Part shown: one piece after another, positions 19,680-28,362 of the stretch
How the letters are laid out: every line of letters starts with the position of its first letter
Position numbering within the stretch: the first letter of the stretch is position 1
Source: Couchioplanes caeruleus
GTDB taxonomy: Bacteria; Actinomycetota; Actinomycetes; Mycobacteriales; Micromonosporaceae
Length of the DNA: 64,000 nucleotides
NCBI RefSeq assembly: GCF_023499255.1
Contig: NZ_CP092183.1
Location: forward strand, 999,501-1,063,500
Reading direction: 5' to 3'
Program-made: the position numbers and the translations under genes
Notes under the pieces: model-generated
The model's database searches: none
The model's input: only the letters and a program-made list of their open reading frames with translations
What the model was told of the DNA's origin: nothing

Positions 19680-21416
19680 ATGCAAGAGACGGAGATGGTT
19701 GCCGATGCTCTGGGCCTGATCCTCAAGGGCGTTCGATCGGCATCAAGTCTTGAGAGTCAGTGGCTCGACTTCAAGACGGACAAATCCTCGGACAAGGAAA
19801 CCTACCAAGACCTTGCCGAGGCGGCGGTGTGCTTTGCCAACGCGTCCGGCGGCGCAATCGTGCTCGGCGTATCCGACTCGAGGGTCGGGCCCGAGGCATT
19901 CCTAGGCACCCAACTCAAGGTCGACGTGTTGCGTTCTCGCATACACTCCCTGACCGAACCGTCGCTGGTCGTGACTGTTCGGGAGATCCTGTACGCCGAT
20001 GCCCGGCTGCTGGCGATCACTGTGCCGGAGGGTCTCGACGTCCATTCGACTCGCAAAGGTCTGGTCACCAGGCGCTGGAACGACGAATGCCTACCCATGA
20101 GACCCATAGACGTGAGTCGGCTCGACGACGAACGCCGGGGTGCCGACTGGACGTCGCAGTCCAGCGGCCGGCCGTTGGGCGACGCCGACCCGGACGCCCT
20201 GCTCCGCGTCCGCTCGTTCTTGCGGACCACACAGGATGAATCGCGACGAACGCTCGGTCTCGCTTCGGAACCCGACATCCTGGCCGGGCTCCGGCTCGTG
20301 CATTCCGATGGCACCCTCACGCGGGCCGGCGAGATTCTCTTGTGCCGGGACGCTCGCGCGACAGCTGACGACATCCTCGTCTATCAGTTCCGACAGACCC
20401 CCGGCGGGGAGGCGCTGGTCGCTCGGCGATGGGGAACGCCGATGATCCTGGCTTTCACGGAAGCGATGGACGCTCTGTCTGCCCGGATCGGAACGACTCC
20501 GGTCAACACGTCAGCGGGTCAACAGCTGCAGATCGAGGACTACCCGCTTGCCGCGGTTCGTGAGGCGCTCGCGAACGCTCTGCTGCACGGTGATTACCGC
20601 GAGCGCAGGCCTGTGCAGATCGAGCATTCACCTGACTCTCTGAGTATTCGATCGCCAGGCCCGCTGGTAGCAGGCATTACCCCGAACAACATCCTCACTG
20701 CGGGGTCGAGGGCCCGATTTCCTCTGCTCGCCGGCGCCTGCCGGACGCTCGGCCTCGCTGAGGAACTCGGCCAGGGGATGGATCGAATGTTCAGGGAAAT
20801 GGTTCGGGCCGGTCGGTCCACGCCTACTGTCGCCGTGGAGCACGAGAGTGTTGATCCGGCTACAGTCGTCACTCTCGCTGGAGGCCCTCCGAACACAAGG
20901 ATCTCGCGATTCGTCGCCGAGTTGCCCGAGTCGGAGCGCAACGACACGGACACACTGCTCATAGTGTTGTTGCTCTGTCAGCGGAAAAGCGTCACCGCAC
21001 GTGACGTCGCGCCGGTCGTGCAGCGAGGGGTTTCCGCGACCGAATCCATCTTGCGGCGTCTGTCCTCGGGCGAGGCTCAATTGCTCGAGCCCTCAGCCGG
21101 GACAGCCAACCGTGCACATCCCAATTACCGGTTGAGGAGTGCAGTCCTTGTCGCTCTCGGGCCCGCGGTTTCCTATCATCGACGTTCCAGTAGCGAGGTC
21201 GACCGAAAGGTGATCGACCATGTACGTGAGTACGGGACGATCAACAGCGCCACTATCCAGAGGATCTTCGACGTGGACGTGTACCGGTCCCGAGACATCC
21301 TCCGGGATTTTGTCGGCCGTGAGATCCTGGTCAGGATTTCGGAGCAGACCCGCGGTCCTAAGGTCAAATACGGTCCTGGAGCTCAATTTCCGGTCCAGAA
21401 GAGGCGAGCCCGGTGA
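19680..21416 (+). CDS. AlbA_2 (Schlafen-like) / GHKL-ATPase-like protein
   Basis: The 578-aa protein begins with an AlbA_2 domain (about residues 20-140). SQWLDFKTD, YQDLAEAAVCFANASGGAIV and LGVSD are characteristic of the Schlafen-like fold. A GHKL/HATPase_c_4-like region follows near residues 280-390: AVREALANALLHGDYRERRP, then GLAEELGQGMDRMF. The C-terminal 150 residues look like winged-helix segments. Such proteins are regulators or defence factors; the activity cannot be read from sequence. The start has a strong AAAGGAG site. Base composition is clearly less GC-rich than neighbouring genes and rare-looking codons are frequent, suggesting acquisition. It is a lone gene, with TATAGT at 19631-19636 as a possible -10. 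Confidence 0.85.
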   Translation: MQETEMVADALGLILKGVRSASSLESQWLDFKTDKSSDKETYQDLAEAAVCFANASGGAIVLGVSDSRVGPEAFLGTQLKVDVLRSRIHSLTEPSLVVTVREILYADARLLAITVPEGLDVHSTRKGLVTRRWNDECLPMRPIDVSRLDDERRGADWTSQSSGRPLGDADPDALLRVRSFLRTTQDESRRTLGLASEPDILAGLRLVHSDGTLTRAGEILLCRDARATADDILVYQFRQTPGGEALVARRWGTPMILAFTEAMDALSARIGTTPVNTSAGQQLQIEDYPLAAVREALANALLHGDYRERRPVQIEHSPDSLSIRSPGPLVAGITPNNILTAGSRARFPLLAGACRTLGLAEELGQGMDRMFREMVRAGRSTPTVAVEHESVDPATVVTLAGGPPNTRISRFVAELPESERNDTDTLLIVLLLCQRKSVTARDVAPVVQRGVSATESILRRLSSGEAQLLEPSAGTANRAHPNYRLRSAVLVALGPAVSYHRRSSSEVDRKVIDHVREYGTINSATIQRIFDVDVYRSRDILRDFVGREILVRISEQTRGPKVKYGPGAQFPVQKRRAR

Positions 21417-21432
21417 GACCTGACGTCGGGCG

Positions 21433-21972
21433 TTAACGCATCCGCCGGGCCAGTTCGCGGCGCAGGGCGCGCGGTCCCGGCCACACCTGGGTCAGGTCGG
21501 CGGTGAAGCTGGGGGAGCCGTCCTGTTCGTCGTGCAACGCCGGCCAGCCGTCGTCGCCCTCGGCGACCGGGTGGACCCGGTCCAGGTCGACCGGTGTCAC
21601 GTCGAGGACGGTACGCAGGCCGCTGCGGCGTACCACCACGTGGTCGATGTCCGGCCAGGCCAGCAGCACCGGGTCGCTGTCCTCGGAGGCCAGCTCGAGC
21701 CCGCCCGAGGAGGCGCGCACCCAGGTGCGCAGGGCCGACCGGGAGGTGAGGGCGTATCCGCCGGCCACCACCACGCCGATCACCGTGGCCTGCGCGGCCG
21801 TCGTCCACCAGGCGTCCCGCGGCGCCCCGAGCAGGTGCGCCACCAGCGGTGACACCGCCACGTACGCCACGAACAGCACGGCGAACATGACCGAGAACGT
21901 CCGCCACGGCGACGACCGGAACAGTACGGCGTCGTCGGCGGGCGCCTCGACCGCTTCAGGGGGGACCGGCAT
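21433..21972 (-). CDS. PH-domain-like membrane protein
   Basis: The 179-aa protein has two hydrophobic segments (about residues 27-48 and 60-78) followed by a domain resembling actinobacterial bacterial-PH proteins. LRTWVRASSGGLELASEDSD, PVLLAWPDIDHVVVRR and LDVTPVDLDRVHP are typical. GGAGG precedes the ATG at 21972. It follows the quinone oxidoreductase and valS in the same direction, 29 bases after the previous stop, so it may belong to that operon. Function is unknown. Confidence 0.7.
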   Translation of the reverse strand: MPVPPEAVEAPADDAVLFRSSPWRTFSVMFAVLFVAYVAVSPLVAHLLGAPRDAWWTTAAQATVIGVVVAGGYALTSRSALRTWVRASSGGLELASEDSDPVLLAWPDIDHVVVRRSGLRTVLDVTPVDLDRVHPVAEGDDGWPALHDEQDGSPSFTADLTQVWPGPRALRRELARRMR

Positions 21973-22001
21973 GCCTCCATGCTGCCGTGTCGCGGCCGCC
22001 C

Positions 22002-22943
22002 TCAGGTCCGCATTTCGGCAACCGGGCGCAGCACGACCTTCCCCAGGTTGGCGCGGGCCTCGATCACCGCGTGCGCGGCCGCCGCCTCGGCGAGCGGGAA
22101 CTCCGCGTGCACCACCGGACGCAGCTCGCCGGCCTCGAGCAGCCGCCACAGCGTCGCCTCGTGCTCCTCGTACCGGGCGCGGTGCGTCGCCGAGAAGTGC
22201 CGCATGTTCATGCCGGTGATCGTCTTGGCGCCGGCCAGCAGCTCGTACGCCGGCACCGTCCCGCCTCCCGAGGTGAAGAAGACCAGGCGCCCGCCCGGCA
22301 CGAGCGCGCCCAGGAACGCGGGGAGCAGATCCCCGCCGACCGCGTCGAGCACCACGTCGACCTTGCCGGCCAGCTCGGGCAGCTCCGCGTACGTGACGAC
22401 CTCGTGGGCGCCCAGCGACCGCACGAAGCCGGCCTTCTCCGGTGACCCGACCGCCGCGACGACCCGCCGGGACCGCGCGAGCTGGACCAGCAGGTGGCCC
22501 ACGCCGCTCGCGGCCCCGGTGATCAGCACCGACTCGTCCGGCCGCAGTGCCGCGGTGTGCAGGGCGGCCAGCGCGACGTGCCCGCTGCGTACCAGCGAGA
22601 CCGCCTGCACCGCGGTCGCGCCCGGCGGGATCCGCGACGCCATCATCGCGGGGGCCACGGCCAGATCCGTGTACGAACCCGAGAACGTCAGCGAGGTGAC
22701 GCGGTCCCCGGGGGCGAAATCGTCCACGCCGGGCCCGACCGCCACGACCGGCCCGGCCACCTCCCCGCCCAGCACGCCGGGCAGCGGGGTGGCCGGGTTG
22801 CGCGTAGCCCGTACGGACGGCAGCGTGACCCCGATCGCCTCGACCCGGATCAGCAGCTCACCCGGGCCCGGGATGGGATCCGGCGCACTCTCGTGCACCA
22901 GCACCTCGGGCCCGCCGTGCGAGTGGTAGGTGACGCGGTGCAT
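22002..22943 (-). CDS. NADPH:quinone oxidoreductase-like MDR protein
   Basis: The 313-aa protein is a zinc-free medium-chain reductase. Its GroES-like N-terminus includes PGPGELLIRVEAIGVT. The nucleotide-binding half includes LITGAASGVGHLLVQLARS near residue 139 and VDVVLDAVGGDLLP near residue 195. Such enzymes reduce quinones or enones with NADPH. It starts one base after the valS stop, so the two are co-transcribed. No Cys/His structural-zinc pattern is present. Confidence 0.88.
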   Translation of the reverse strand: MHRVTYHSHGGPEVLVHESAPDPIPGPGELLIRVEAIGVTLPSVRATRNPATPLPGVLGGEVAGPVVAVGPGVDDFAPGDRVTSLTFSGSYTDLAVAPAMMASRIPPGATAVQAVSLVRSGHVALAALHTAALRPDESVLITGAASGVGHLLVQLARSRRVVAAVGSPEKAGFVRSLGAHEVVTYAELPELAGKVDVVLDAVGGDLLPAFLGALVPGGRLVFFTSGGGTVPAYELLAGAKTITGMNMRHFSATHRARYEEHEATLWRLLEAGELRPVVHAEFPLAEAAAAHAVIEARANLGKVVLRPVAEMRT

Positions 22944-22944
22944 G

Positions 22945-25476
22945 TCAGAACGCGCAGGCGATGACGAGCTCCGGCGTCCGGTCCGGGAGCATGTCGAGCT
23001 TGCCGATCCGGCCCGCCGCGCGCAGGTCGCCCTCCACCAGCGCGAGCCGGTCGAGCAGCGCGGCCGGACCGAGCGCCTCGGCGAGCGGGATCTCGGCCTT
23101 CATCGACAGCTTGCGGTCCGACTTGGCCCGGCGCACCTGGCGCAGCGCGTCGCCGGCCAGGTCCAGCAGGGTCGCGTCACCCTCCGGAGCGACGCGGGTC
23201 AGCTCGTACTTGGTGGGCCAGGTCGCGCGGTGCACCGAGCCGTAACGCCACCACGACCACACCTCTTCCGTCACGTACGGCAGGAACGGCGCGAACAACC
23301 GCAGCAGAACGGAGAGCCCCGCAGCGAGCGCCGCCCGCGCGGAGTCGGCGCCCGGCCCCTCCCCGTACGCCCGGTCCTTGACGAGCTCGATGTAGTCGTC
23401 GCAGAACGTCCAGAAGAACGCCTCGGTCGTGGTGAGCGCGGTCGTGTGGTCGTACGCGTCGAACGCCGTCGTCGCCTCCTCGACCACCGTGGCCAGCCGG
23501 GCGAGCATCGCCCGGTCGAGGTCCGCCGTGACCGGCTGCCGCAGCGCGTCCGCGGCGCCCAGCCCGAGCGCGAAGCGCGAGGCGTTGAGCAGCTTGGTCG
23601 CGAGCCGCCGCCCCACCTTGATCTGCGCCGGGTCGAACGCGAGGTCGGCGCCCGGGCGCCCGTTCGCGGCCCAGTAGCGCACCGAGTCGGAGCCGTGCTG
23701 CACGAGCAGGTCCAGCGGCGTGACCACGTTGCCCTTGGACTTGGACATCTTCTTGCGGTCCGGGTCGAGGATCCAGCCGGACTGCACCGTCGTCGACCAG
23801 GGCAGCACGCCGTGCTCGAAGTGCGCGCGGACGACCGAGTAGAACAGCCAGGTCCGGATGATCTCCTGCCCCTGCGGGCGCAGGTCCATCGGGAAGACCC
23901 GGCGGAAAAGGTCCTCGTCGGTGCCCCAGCCGCCGACGATCTGCGGGGTCAGCGACGAGGTGGCCCAGGTGTCCATGACGTCCGGATCCGCGGTGAAGCC
24001 GCCCGGGACGTCGCGCCGGGACTCGTCGAAGCCCGGCGGACACTCCGAGGATGGGTCGACCGGCAACGCCGAAACGTCCGGTATGAGAAGCTGTCCGTGG
24101 TCCGGCTCGCCAGCGTCGTCGAGCCGGTACCACACGGGGACCGGCACCCCGAAGAACCGCTGCCGGCTGATCAGCCAGTCGCCGGTCAGCCCGGCGACCC
24201 AGTGCTCGTAGCGGTGCCGCATGTGCGCCGGAAGCCAGCGCAGCTCCCGCCCGCGCTCCTGCAACTCCTCGCGCAGGTGCTCGTCACGCCCGCCGTTGCG
24301 GATGAACCACTGCCGGCTGGTGACGATCTCCAGCGGCGAGTCGCCCCGCTCGTAGAACTTGACCGGGTGCGTGATCGGCCGCGGCTCGCCCAGCAGGTCG
24401 CCGGTCTCGCCGAGCAGCCGCACGACCTCGCGCCGGGCCGCGTTGACCGTCAGGCCGGCGAACTGCGCGTACGCCGCCGCGGGCACGCCGTCGGGGCGGT
24501 CCGGCAGGAACCGGCCGTCGCGGCCGAGCACCACGCGGGTGGGCAGGTCCAGGTCCCGCCACCAGATCACGTCGGTCAGGTCGCCGAAGGTGCAGACCAT
24601 GGCGATGCCCGTACCCTTGTCCGGCTCGGCCAGCGGGTGCGCGTGCACCGGGACCTCGACGTCGAACAGCGGCGTGCGCACGGTCTTCCCGACCAGCGGA
24701 TGATCGGGGTACGTGACCAGCGCGACGCAGGCCGGCAGCAGCTCGGGCCGGGTCGTGTCGATCTCGACCGGTCCGTCCGGCCCGTGGAAACGCAGCCGGT
24801 GGTACGCGCCGGGCCGCTCCCGGTCCTCGATCTCGGCCTGCGCGACGGCCGTGCGGAACCCGACGTCCCACAGCGTCGGCGCCTCCGACGTGTACGCCTC
24901 CCCGCGCGCGAGGTTGTCGAGGAACGCCCGCTGCGACACGGCTTGCGCCTTGGGCCCGATCGTCGTGTACGTCATCGCCCAGTCGACGGACAGCCCGAGC
25001 CGGCGCCACAACGCCTCGAACGCCTTCTCGTCCTCGACGGTCAGCCGGTTGCAGAGCTCGACGAAGTTCCGCCGCGACACCGCCACGGCCGGCTTCGGCG
25101 GACTCTGCGGCGGCTGCCACTGCGGGTCGTACGGCAGCGACGGGTCGCAGTAGACCCCGTACACGTTCTGCACCCGACGCTCGGTGGGCAGCCCGTTGTC
25201 GTCCCACCCCATCGGATAGAAGACCGTCTTCCCGCGCATCCGCTGAAACCGCGCGACGGTGTCGGTGTGCGTGTACGAGAACACGTGCCCCATGTGCAGC
25301 TCGCCCGATACGGTCGGCGGAGGCGTGTCGATCGCGTATACGTCGGCCCGCTCCTTCGAGCGGTCGAACGCATACGTGCCCTCCTCCTGCCAGCGGCGCG
25401 CCCACTTGTCCTCGAGCCCGTCCAAAGACGGCCGCTCGGGCAGACCGGCGCGCGCGGTCCTTCCCGTATCAGTCAT
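22945..25476 (-). CDS. valS: Valyl-tRNA synthetase
   Basis: The 843-aa class I synthetase has the HIGH box as HMGH in TVSGELHMGHVFSY near residue 60 and the KMSKS loop in DPDRKKMSKSKGNVV near residue 575. Editing-domain and tRNA-binding regions lie between and after these, and GWDDNGLPTERRVQN is the usual post-HIGH motif. It charges tRNA-Val. TACCCT lies six bases before the ATG on the minus strand (25488-25483), so the transcript looks leaderless and leaves no room for a T-box. It is the first gene of an operon with the quinone oxidoreductase gene. Confidence 0.97.
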   Translation of the reverse strand: MTDTGRTARAGLPERPSLDGLEDKWARRWQEEGTYAFDRSKERADVYAIDTPPPTVSGELHMGHVFSYTHTDTVARFQRMRGKTVFYPMGWDDNGLPTERRVQNVYGVYCDPSLPYDPQWQPPQSPPKPAVAVSRRNFVELCNRLTVEDEKAFEALWRRLGLSVDWAMTYTTIGPKAQAVSQRAFLDNLARGEAYTSEAPTLWDVGFRTAVAQAEIEDRERPGAYHRLRFHGPDGPVEIDTTRPELLPACVALVTYPDHPLVGKTVRTPLFDVEVPVHAHPLAEPDKGTGIAMVCTFGDLTDVIWWRDLDLPTRVVLGRDGRFLPDRPDGVPAAAYAQFAGLTVNAARREVVRLLGETGDLLGEPRPITHPVKFYERGDSPLEIVTSRQWFIRNGGRDEHLREELQERGRELRWLPAHMRHRYEHWVAGLTGDWLISRQRFFGVPVPVWYRLDDAGEPDHGQLLIPDVSALPVDPSSECPPGFDESRRDVPGGFTADPDVMDTWATSSLTPQIVGGWGTDEDLFRRVFPMDLRPQGQEIIRTWLFYSVVRAHFEHGVLPWSTTVQSGWILDPDRKKMSKSKGNVVTPLDLLVQHGSDSVRYWAANGRPGADLAFDPAQIKVGRRLATKLLNASRFALGLGAADALRQPVTADLDRAMLARLATVVEEATTAFDAYDHTTALTTTEAFFWTFCDDYIELVKDRAYGEGPGADSARAALAAGLSVLLRLFAPFLPYVTEEVWSWWRYGSVHRATWPTKYELTRVAPEGDATLLDLAGDALRQVRRAKSDRKLSMKAEIPLAEALGPAALLDRLALVEGDLRAAGRIGKLDMLPDRTPELVIACAF

Positions 25477-25553
25477 GCGGTCAGGGTAGAGGTGCGGCGG
25501 GGGCCGGGCTACGGAGTTCGGCGATGCGAAAACCCGGGACATCGACCGCTGTT

Positions 25554-26175
25554 GACACTTTCCTGAAACGACGTACGCGCGAACTCCGGGTCCACACCAC
25601 CGCCACCGGGGTGGACGGCGCGTACGACAAGACGACGTACACGTACAACCGCAAGAATCAGCTGACCGATGTCGTCGACGTGGCGAACAACCGCTGGGTG
25701 ACCAAGTACGACGTGCTCGGACGGGTCAGCTTGACGATCGACCCGGACAAGGGCCAGACGCGACAGTTCCACAACGAGGTCGGCGACCTGACGCCGACCA
25801 CCCGGGCACGCAGCTCCTCGTGATCGACGCGACGACGCAGAAGGAGACCCTGCGCCGCCAGAGCCCGTACGGCGAACCGCGCGGAGCAGCCCCGCCATGG
25901 CCGACGCTGAAGGGCTTCGTCGGCGGTGACGTGGACTCGACCGGCCTGATTCATGGGATTCCGGGTCAACCGACGACGACGGCTATCATGCGCCTCGAGG
26001 GAATCAGGCAGAGAACAAGCAGTTTGACGACGCACTGCAGGAGATCAAGCGACGTACCGGCCGGGACATCACGCCGGCGGAACGTCGCGCGTTGCACGAT
26101 AGAATCACGGGCCAGGGATATGACTATCACCGAATCGTCAGCGAAGGCGAAGGGATGTTCGGATCCTGTGGTTGA
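25554..26175 (+). pseudogene. Broken RHS/YD-repeat polymorphic toxin gene
   Basis: Three successive frames carry pieces of one RHS protein. From about 25580 the frame ending at 25823 reads DGAYDKTTYTYNRKNQLTDV, then NNRWVTKYDVLGRVSLTIDP, which are YD repeats. A second frame, 25805-25953, reads TTQKETLRRQSPYGEPRG, then LKGFVGGDVDSTGLIH, the RHS core end. A third frame, to the stop at 26173-26175, reads GYHAPRGNQAENKQFDDALQ, then ITPAERRALHDRITGQGYDY, and looks like an intact toxin C-terminal tail of about 65 residues. The REYDP-type end of the core and nearly all the N-terminal repeats are missing. The product cannot be made as one chain. Confidence 0.82.
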
Positions 26176-26614
26176 TGCGGAAGCTGTCCGTGCCCTGCTC
26201 GTCGGCGCGACTGTCCGGAGCCTGGGTCGCGCTGCTGGTATGGGCGTGCTGGAACTTGTCGGAGAAGGCCGGGTCATCGCCGTTCATCTCCAGTGTCCGT
26301 TCCGAGTTCAGCGAAGCGATGCCGTGATTGTGGGTTCCAGGGACATGGACTTCCCGCTCAAGGGAAGCCGGTCCGAGGCGTTCGATAATTTCTCGACGAT
26401 TTTCGATGATCGGGCCGGACGCCTCACGGCAATACTGGGTCACCGTAAGCCCGTGGTCGACGACGTTGTCGTGGGCGGGTCGGGAGATCTCATGATTTCA
26501 TGGTCTCCCGACTACTCACTGAATGCTTTCGTTGATTCGTCCGGAAGGGTGGAGTCCTGGCGTGCCCTGGTCAGGGGCGGTGAGCATCACGTCTTTCCAG
26601 CCGAGTCTTCGTAG
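26168..26614 (+). CDS. Immunity-like protein of the RHS toxin remnant
   Basis: The 148-aa frame begins inside the end of the toxin tail, a typical position for a toxin immunity gene. Its GTG at 26168 overlaps the toxin stop by 8 bases; an ATG at 26120 in the same frame is an alternative. The sequence (VIAVHLQCPFRVQRSDAVIV, then GSRDMDFP, then LMISWSPDYSLNAFVD) resembles small actinobacterial immunity proteins with a LHLQCPWR-like motif. I infer that role from position and similarity recalled from the family, not from a search. GC content is below that of the flanking genes. Confidence 0.6.
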   Translation: MVDAEAVRALLVGATVRSLGRAAGMGVLELVGEGRVIAVHLQCPFRVQRSDAVIVGSRDMDFPLKGSRSEAFDNFSTIFDDRAGRLTAILGHRKPVVDDVVVGGSGDLMISWSPDYSLNAFVDSSGRVESWRALVRGGEHHVFPAESS

Positions 26615-26617
26615 CTG

Positions 26618-27862
26618 ATGAAGCTGGTGAGAGTGTGTTCGACAGATGGCCCATGGCCTTCTCAGCTGTTGGATCCTCAGCCGTACCTGGAGAAGCTTCC
26701 CGAGTTGGAAACCCACCTCCCGGAAGGGGCCAGGTCATTCGCCACCGACGCTGATCACTACGACTTCGCGAGTGCCAGATGCGTCAAGGACCTGAGGTTC
26801 GTGAGCATGTCCCTCACCGAAGCCGGGCACGGTCGATTGACGGCTGAGCTCCAATTCGCCCCCAACAGGTTCAAACACCGCGCCGGTCTGGTTCTGACGT
26901 ACGACGATGTCGTAGGGCTCGACCTCGGCGCCGGTCCTCACGGGGGACAGCGAATCTGGCCTGACACGCCTAGGCTGGGTGACGTTCAGCTCGACGAGAT
27001 AATGCCCCATGAGCGTGGGTGCACTCACGAGATGAAGTTGACGGGCGGCTCGATCGTGGTCACAGCCGGAGACCTTCATGCCGAATGGGGATGGACAACC
27101 GACGTGCAGAACGCTCTGAAGTTCCCCGACGTGCTGCGGCTGATCGACGAGCGGGCGACCGCCTTCGGGGCGCTGATCGCCTCCGCGCCGAGCCTGGATG
27201 CCCCGGTGCCGAGCTGCCCCGGCTGGACGTTGTTCGACCTGGCGCAGCACCTGGGCGCCGGACGCCGCAAGTGGGCCGCCGTCGTCGCCGCCGGTCCCGC
27301 GGACGCTCCGCCGGCCGTTTCGTCCACCGCGCCCCGGCAGCGCGACGACCTGGTGGCCTGGTGGGCCGCGTCGGCGCAGGAGTTGCTGAGCGCGCTGCGG
27401 GAGGCCGGCTCGGACCGCGGCTGCTGGACGTGGTGGGCCGACTCGCAGTCGCCTGAGACGTCCGGTGCCGCCGCCCGTCACCAGCTGCAGGAGATCGCGG
27501 TGCACACGTACGACGCGCAGCTCACCCTGGGTGCACCGCAGCCGCTGCCGGACGAGGTCGCGCTCGACGGCGTCGAGGAATTCCAGCTCACCTGCTGCTC
27601 CACGACGGTCGCGTGGCCCCACGAGCCCGCAGTCGTCGACTACCACGCCATCGAGGGGATCTCCCTGCGCCTCCGGCTGTCCGCCGATGGCGCAAGGGCC
27701 ATCCGGTGGGAGGCGGCGGACGAGGAGCCCGACGCCTCCCTCCGGGGCACAGCCAGCGATCTGGTCCTGGTCTTCTACGGCCGCATCCCACCGGAGGCCC
27801 TGGAGCTCAAGGGCGACCCGCGCATCTTCGACCAGCTCGCCGCCTGGGATCCGAGCGTCTAG
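26618..27862 (+). CDS. Fusion of an immunity-like domain with a maleylpyruvate isomerase-family protein
   Basis: The 414-aa frame has two unlike halves. Residues 1 to about 160 (KDLRFVSMSLTEAGHGRL, then LDEIMPHERGCTHEMKLTGG, then DLHAEW) resemble a small immunity protein and are encoded by lower-GC DNA. From about residue 170 the protein is a mycothiol-dependent maleylpyruvate isomerase-family (DinB-like) protein: VPSCPGWTLFDLAQHLGAG near residue 191, then QLQEIAVHTYDAQL near residue 290, with the metal-binding His pattern. The DNA returns to the usual high GC at about 27120. The frame is unbroken across the junction. It starts three bases after the previous immunity gene and ends by overlapping ogt by 4 nt. 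Confidence 0.72.
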   Translation: MKLVRVCSTDGPWPSQLLDPQPYLEKLPELETHLPEGARSFATDADHYDFASARCVKDLRFVSMSLTEAGHGRLTAELQFAPNRFKHRAGLVLTYDDVVGLDLGAGPHGGQRIWPDTPRLGDVQLDEIMPHERGCTHEMKLTGGSIVVTAGDLHAEWGWTTDVQNALKFPDVLRLIDERATAFGALIASAPSLDAPVPSCPGWTLFDLAQHLGAGRRKWAAVVAAGPADAPPAVSSTAPRQRDDLVAWWAASAQELLSALREAGSDRGCWTWWADSQSPETSGAAARHQLQEIAVHTYDAQLTLGAPQPLPDEVALDGVEEFQLTCCSTTVAWPHEPAVVDYHAIEGISLRLRLSADGARAIRWEAADEEPDASLRGTASDLVLVFYGRIPPEALELKGDPRIFDQLAAWDPSV

Positions 27863-28362
27863 GACGGATCGTGGCGCTCGTGCTCCAGCAGCCACGTCTT
27901 GACGCCGAGCCCCCAGCGGTAGCCGCGCAGCGTCCCGTCCGTACCCAGCACCCGATGGCACGGCACGAACAGCGCCACCGCGTTCCGCGCGCAGGCCGTA
28001 GCCGCCGCTCGGATCGCCGACGGGCGGCCGGCCAGCTCGGCGAACCCCGTGTACGTCACCGGCGCACCCGGCTTGATCTCGCGCATGACCTGCCAGGCGT
28101 GAGCCAGGAAGGGGCCGGTCGTGTGCTGCTCGACGACCACGCCGTCGATCGCGGTCAGGTCGCCGTCCAGATAGGACAGCACCGCGTCCCCGACCGGTCC
28201 GGGTGACGCTGCGGGCCGCGTCTCCTCCCGCAGATCCTTGTGTACGAGCGAGAGCAACGGACCGACCTCAGTGGTGAAGCCGGCCGCCCGTACCGCGCCC
28301 GCGTCGCTGACGACGTAGGTGAACGGGCCGGCCGGGGTGTCGAGCGTGTGGCTGTGCATCAT
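27859..28362 (-). CDS. ogt: Methylated-DNA--protein-cysteine methyltransferase
   Basis: The 167-aa protein has the active-site motif VPCHRVLGTDG near residue 132, the preceding helix-turn-helix (ARNAVALF), and TYTGFAELAGRPSAIRA. It repairs O6-alkylguanine by transferring the alkyl group to the Cys of PCHR. The first ATG at 28362 has GGAGG upstream and overlaps the stop of ada-alkA by 4 nt, so the two repair genes are coupled. Confidence 0.96.
   Translation of the reverse strand: MMHSHTLDTPAGPFTYVVSDAGAVRAAGFTTEVGPLLSLVHKDLREETRPAASPGPVGDAVLSYLDGDLTAIDGVVVEQHTTGPFLAHAWQVMREIKPGAPVTYTGFAELAGRPSAIRAAATACARNAVALFVPCHRVLGTDGTLRGYRWGLGVKTWLLEHERHDPS

Noticed and set aside
25477..25553. T-box leader for valS
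   Set aside because: A -10-like TACCCT is only six bases before the ATG, so there is no room for a T-box, and no T-box core sequence was seen.
22930..25566. 878-aa plus-strand frame opposite valS
   Set aside because: Shadow of the valyl-tRNA synthetase; its composition is dominated by Arg, Val and Gly and it has no domain, while valS is certain.
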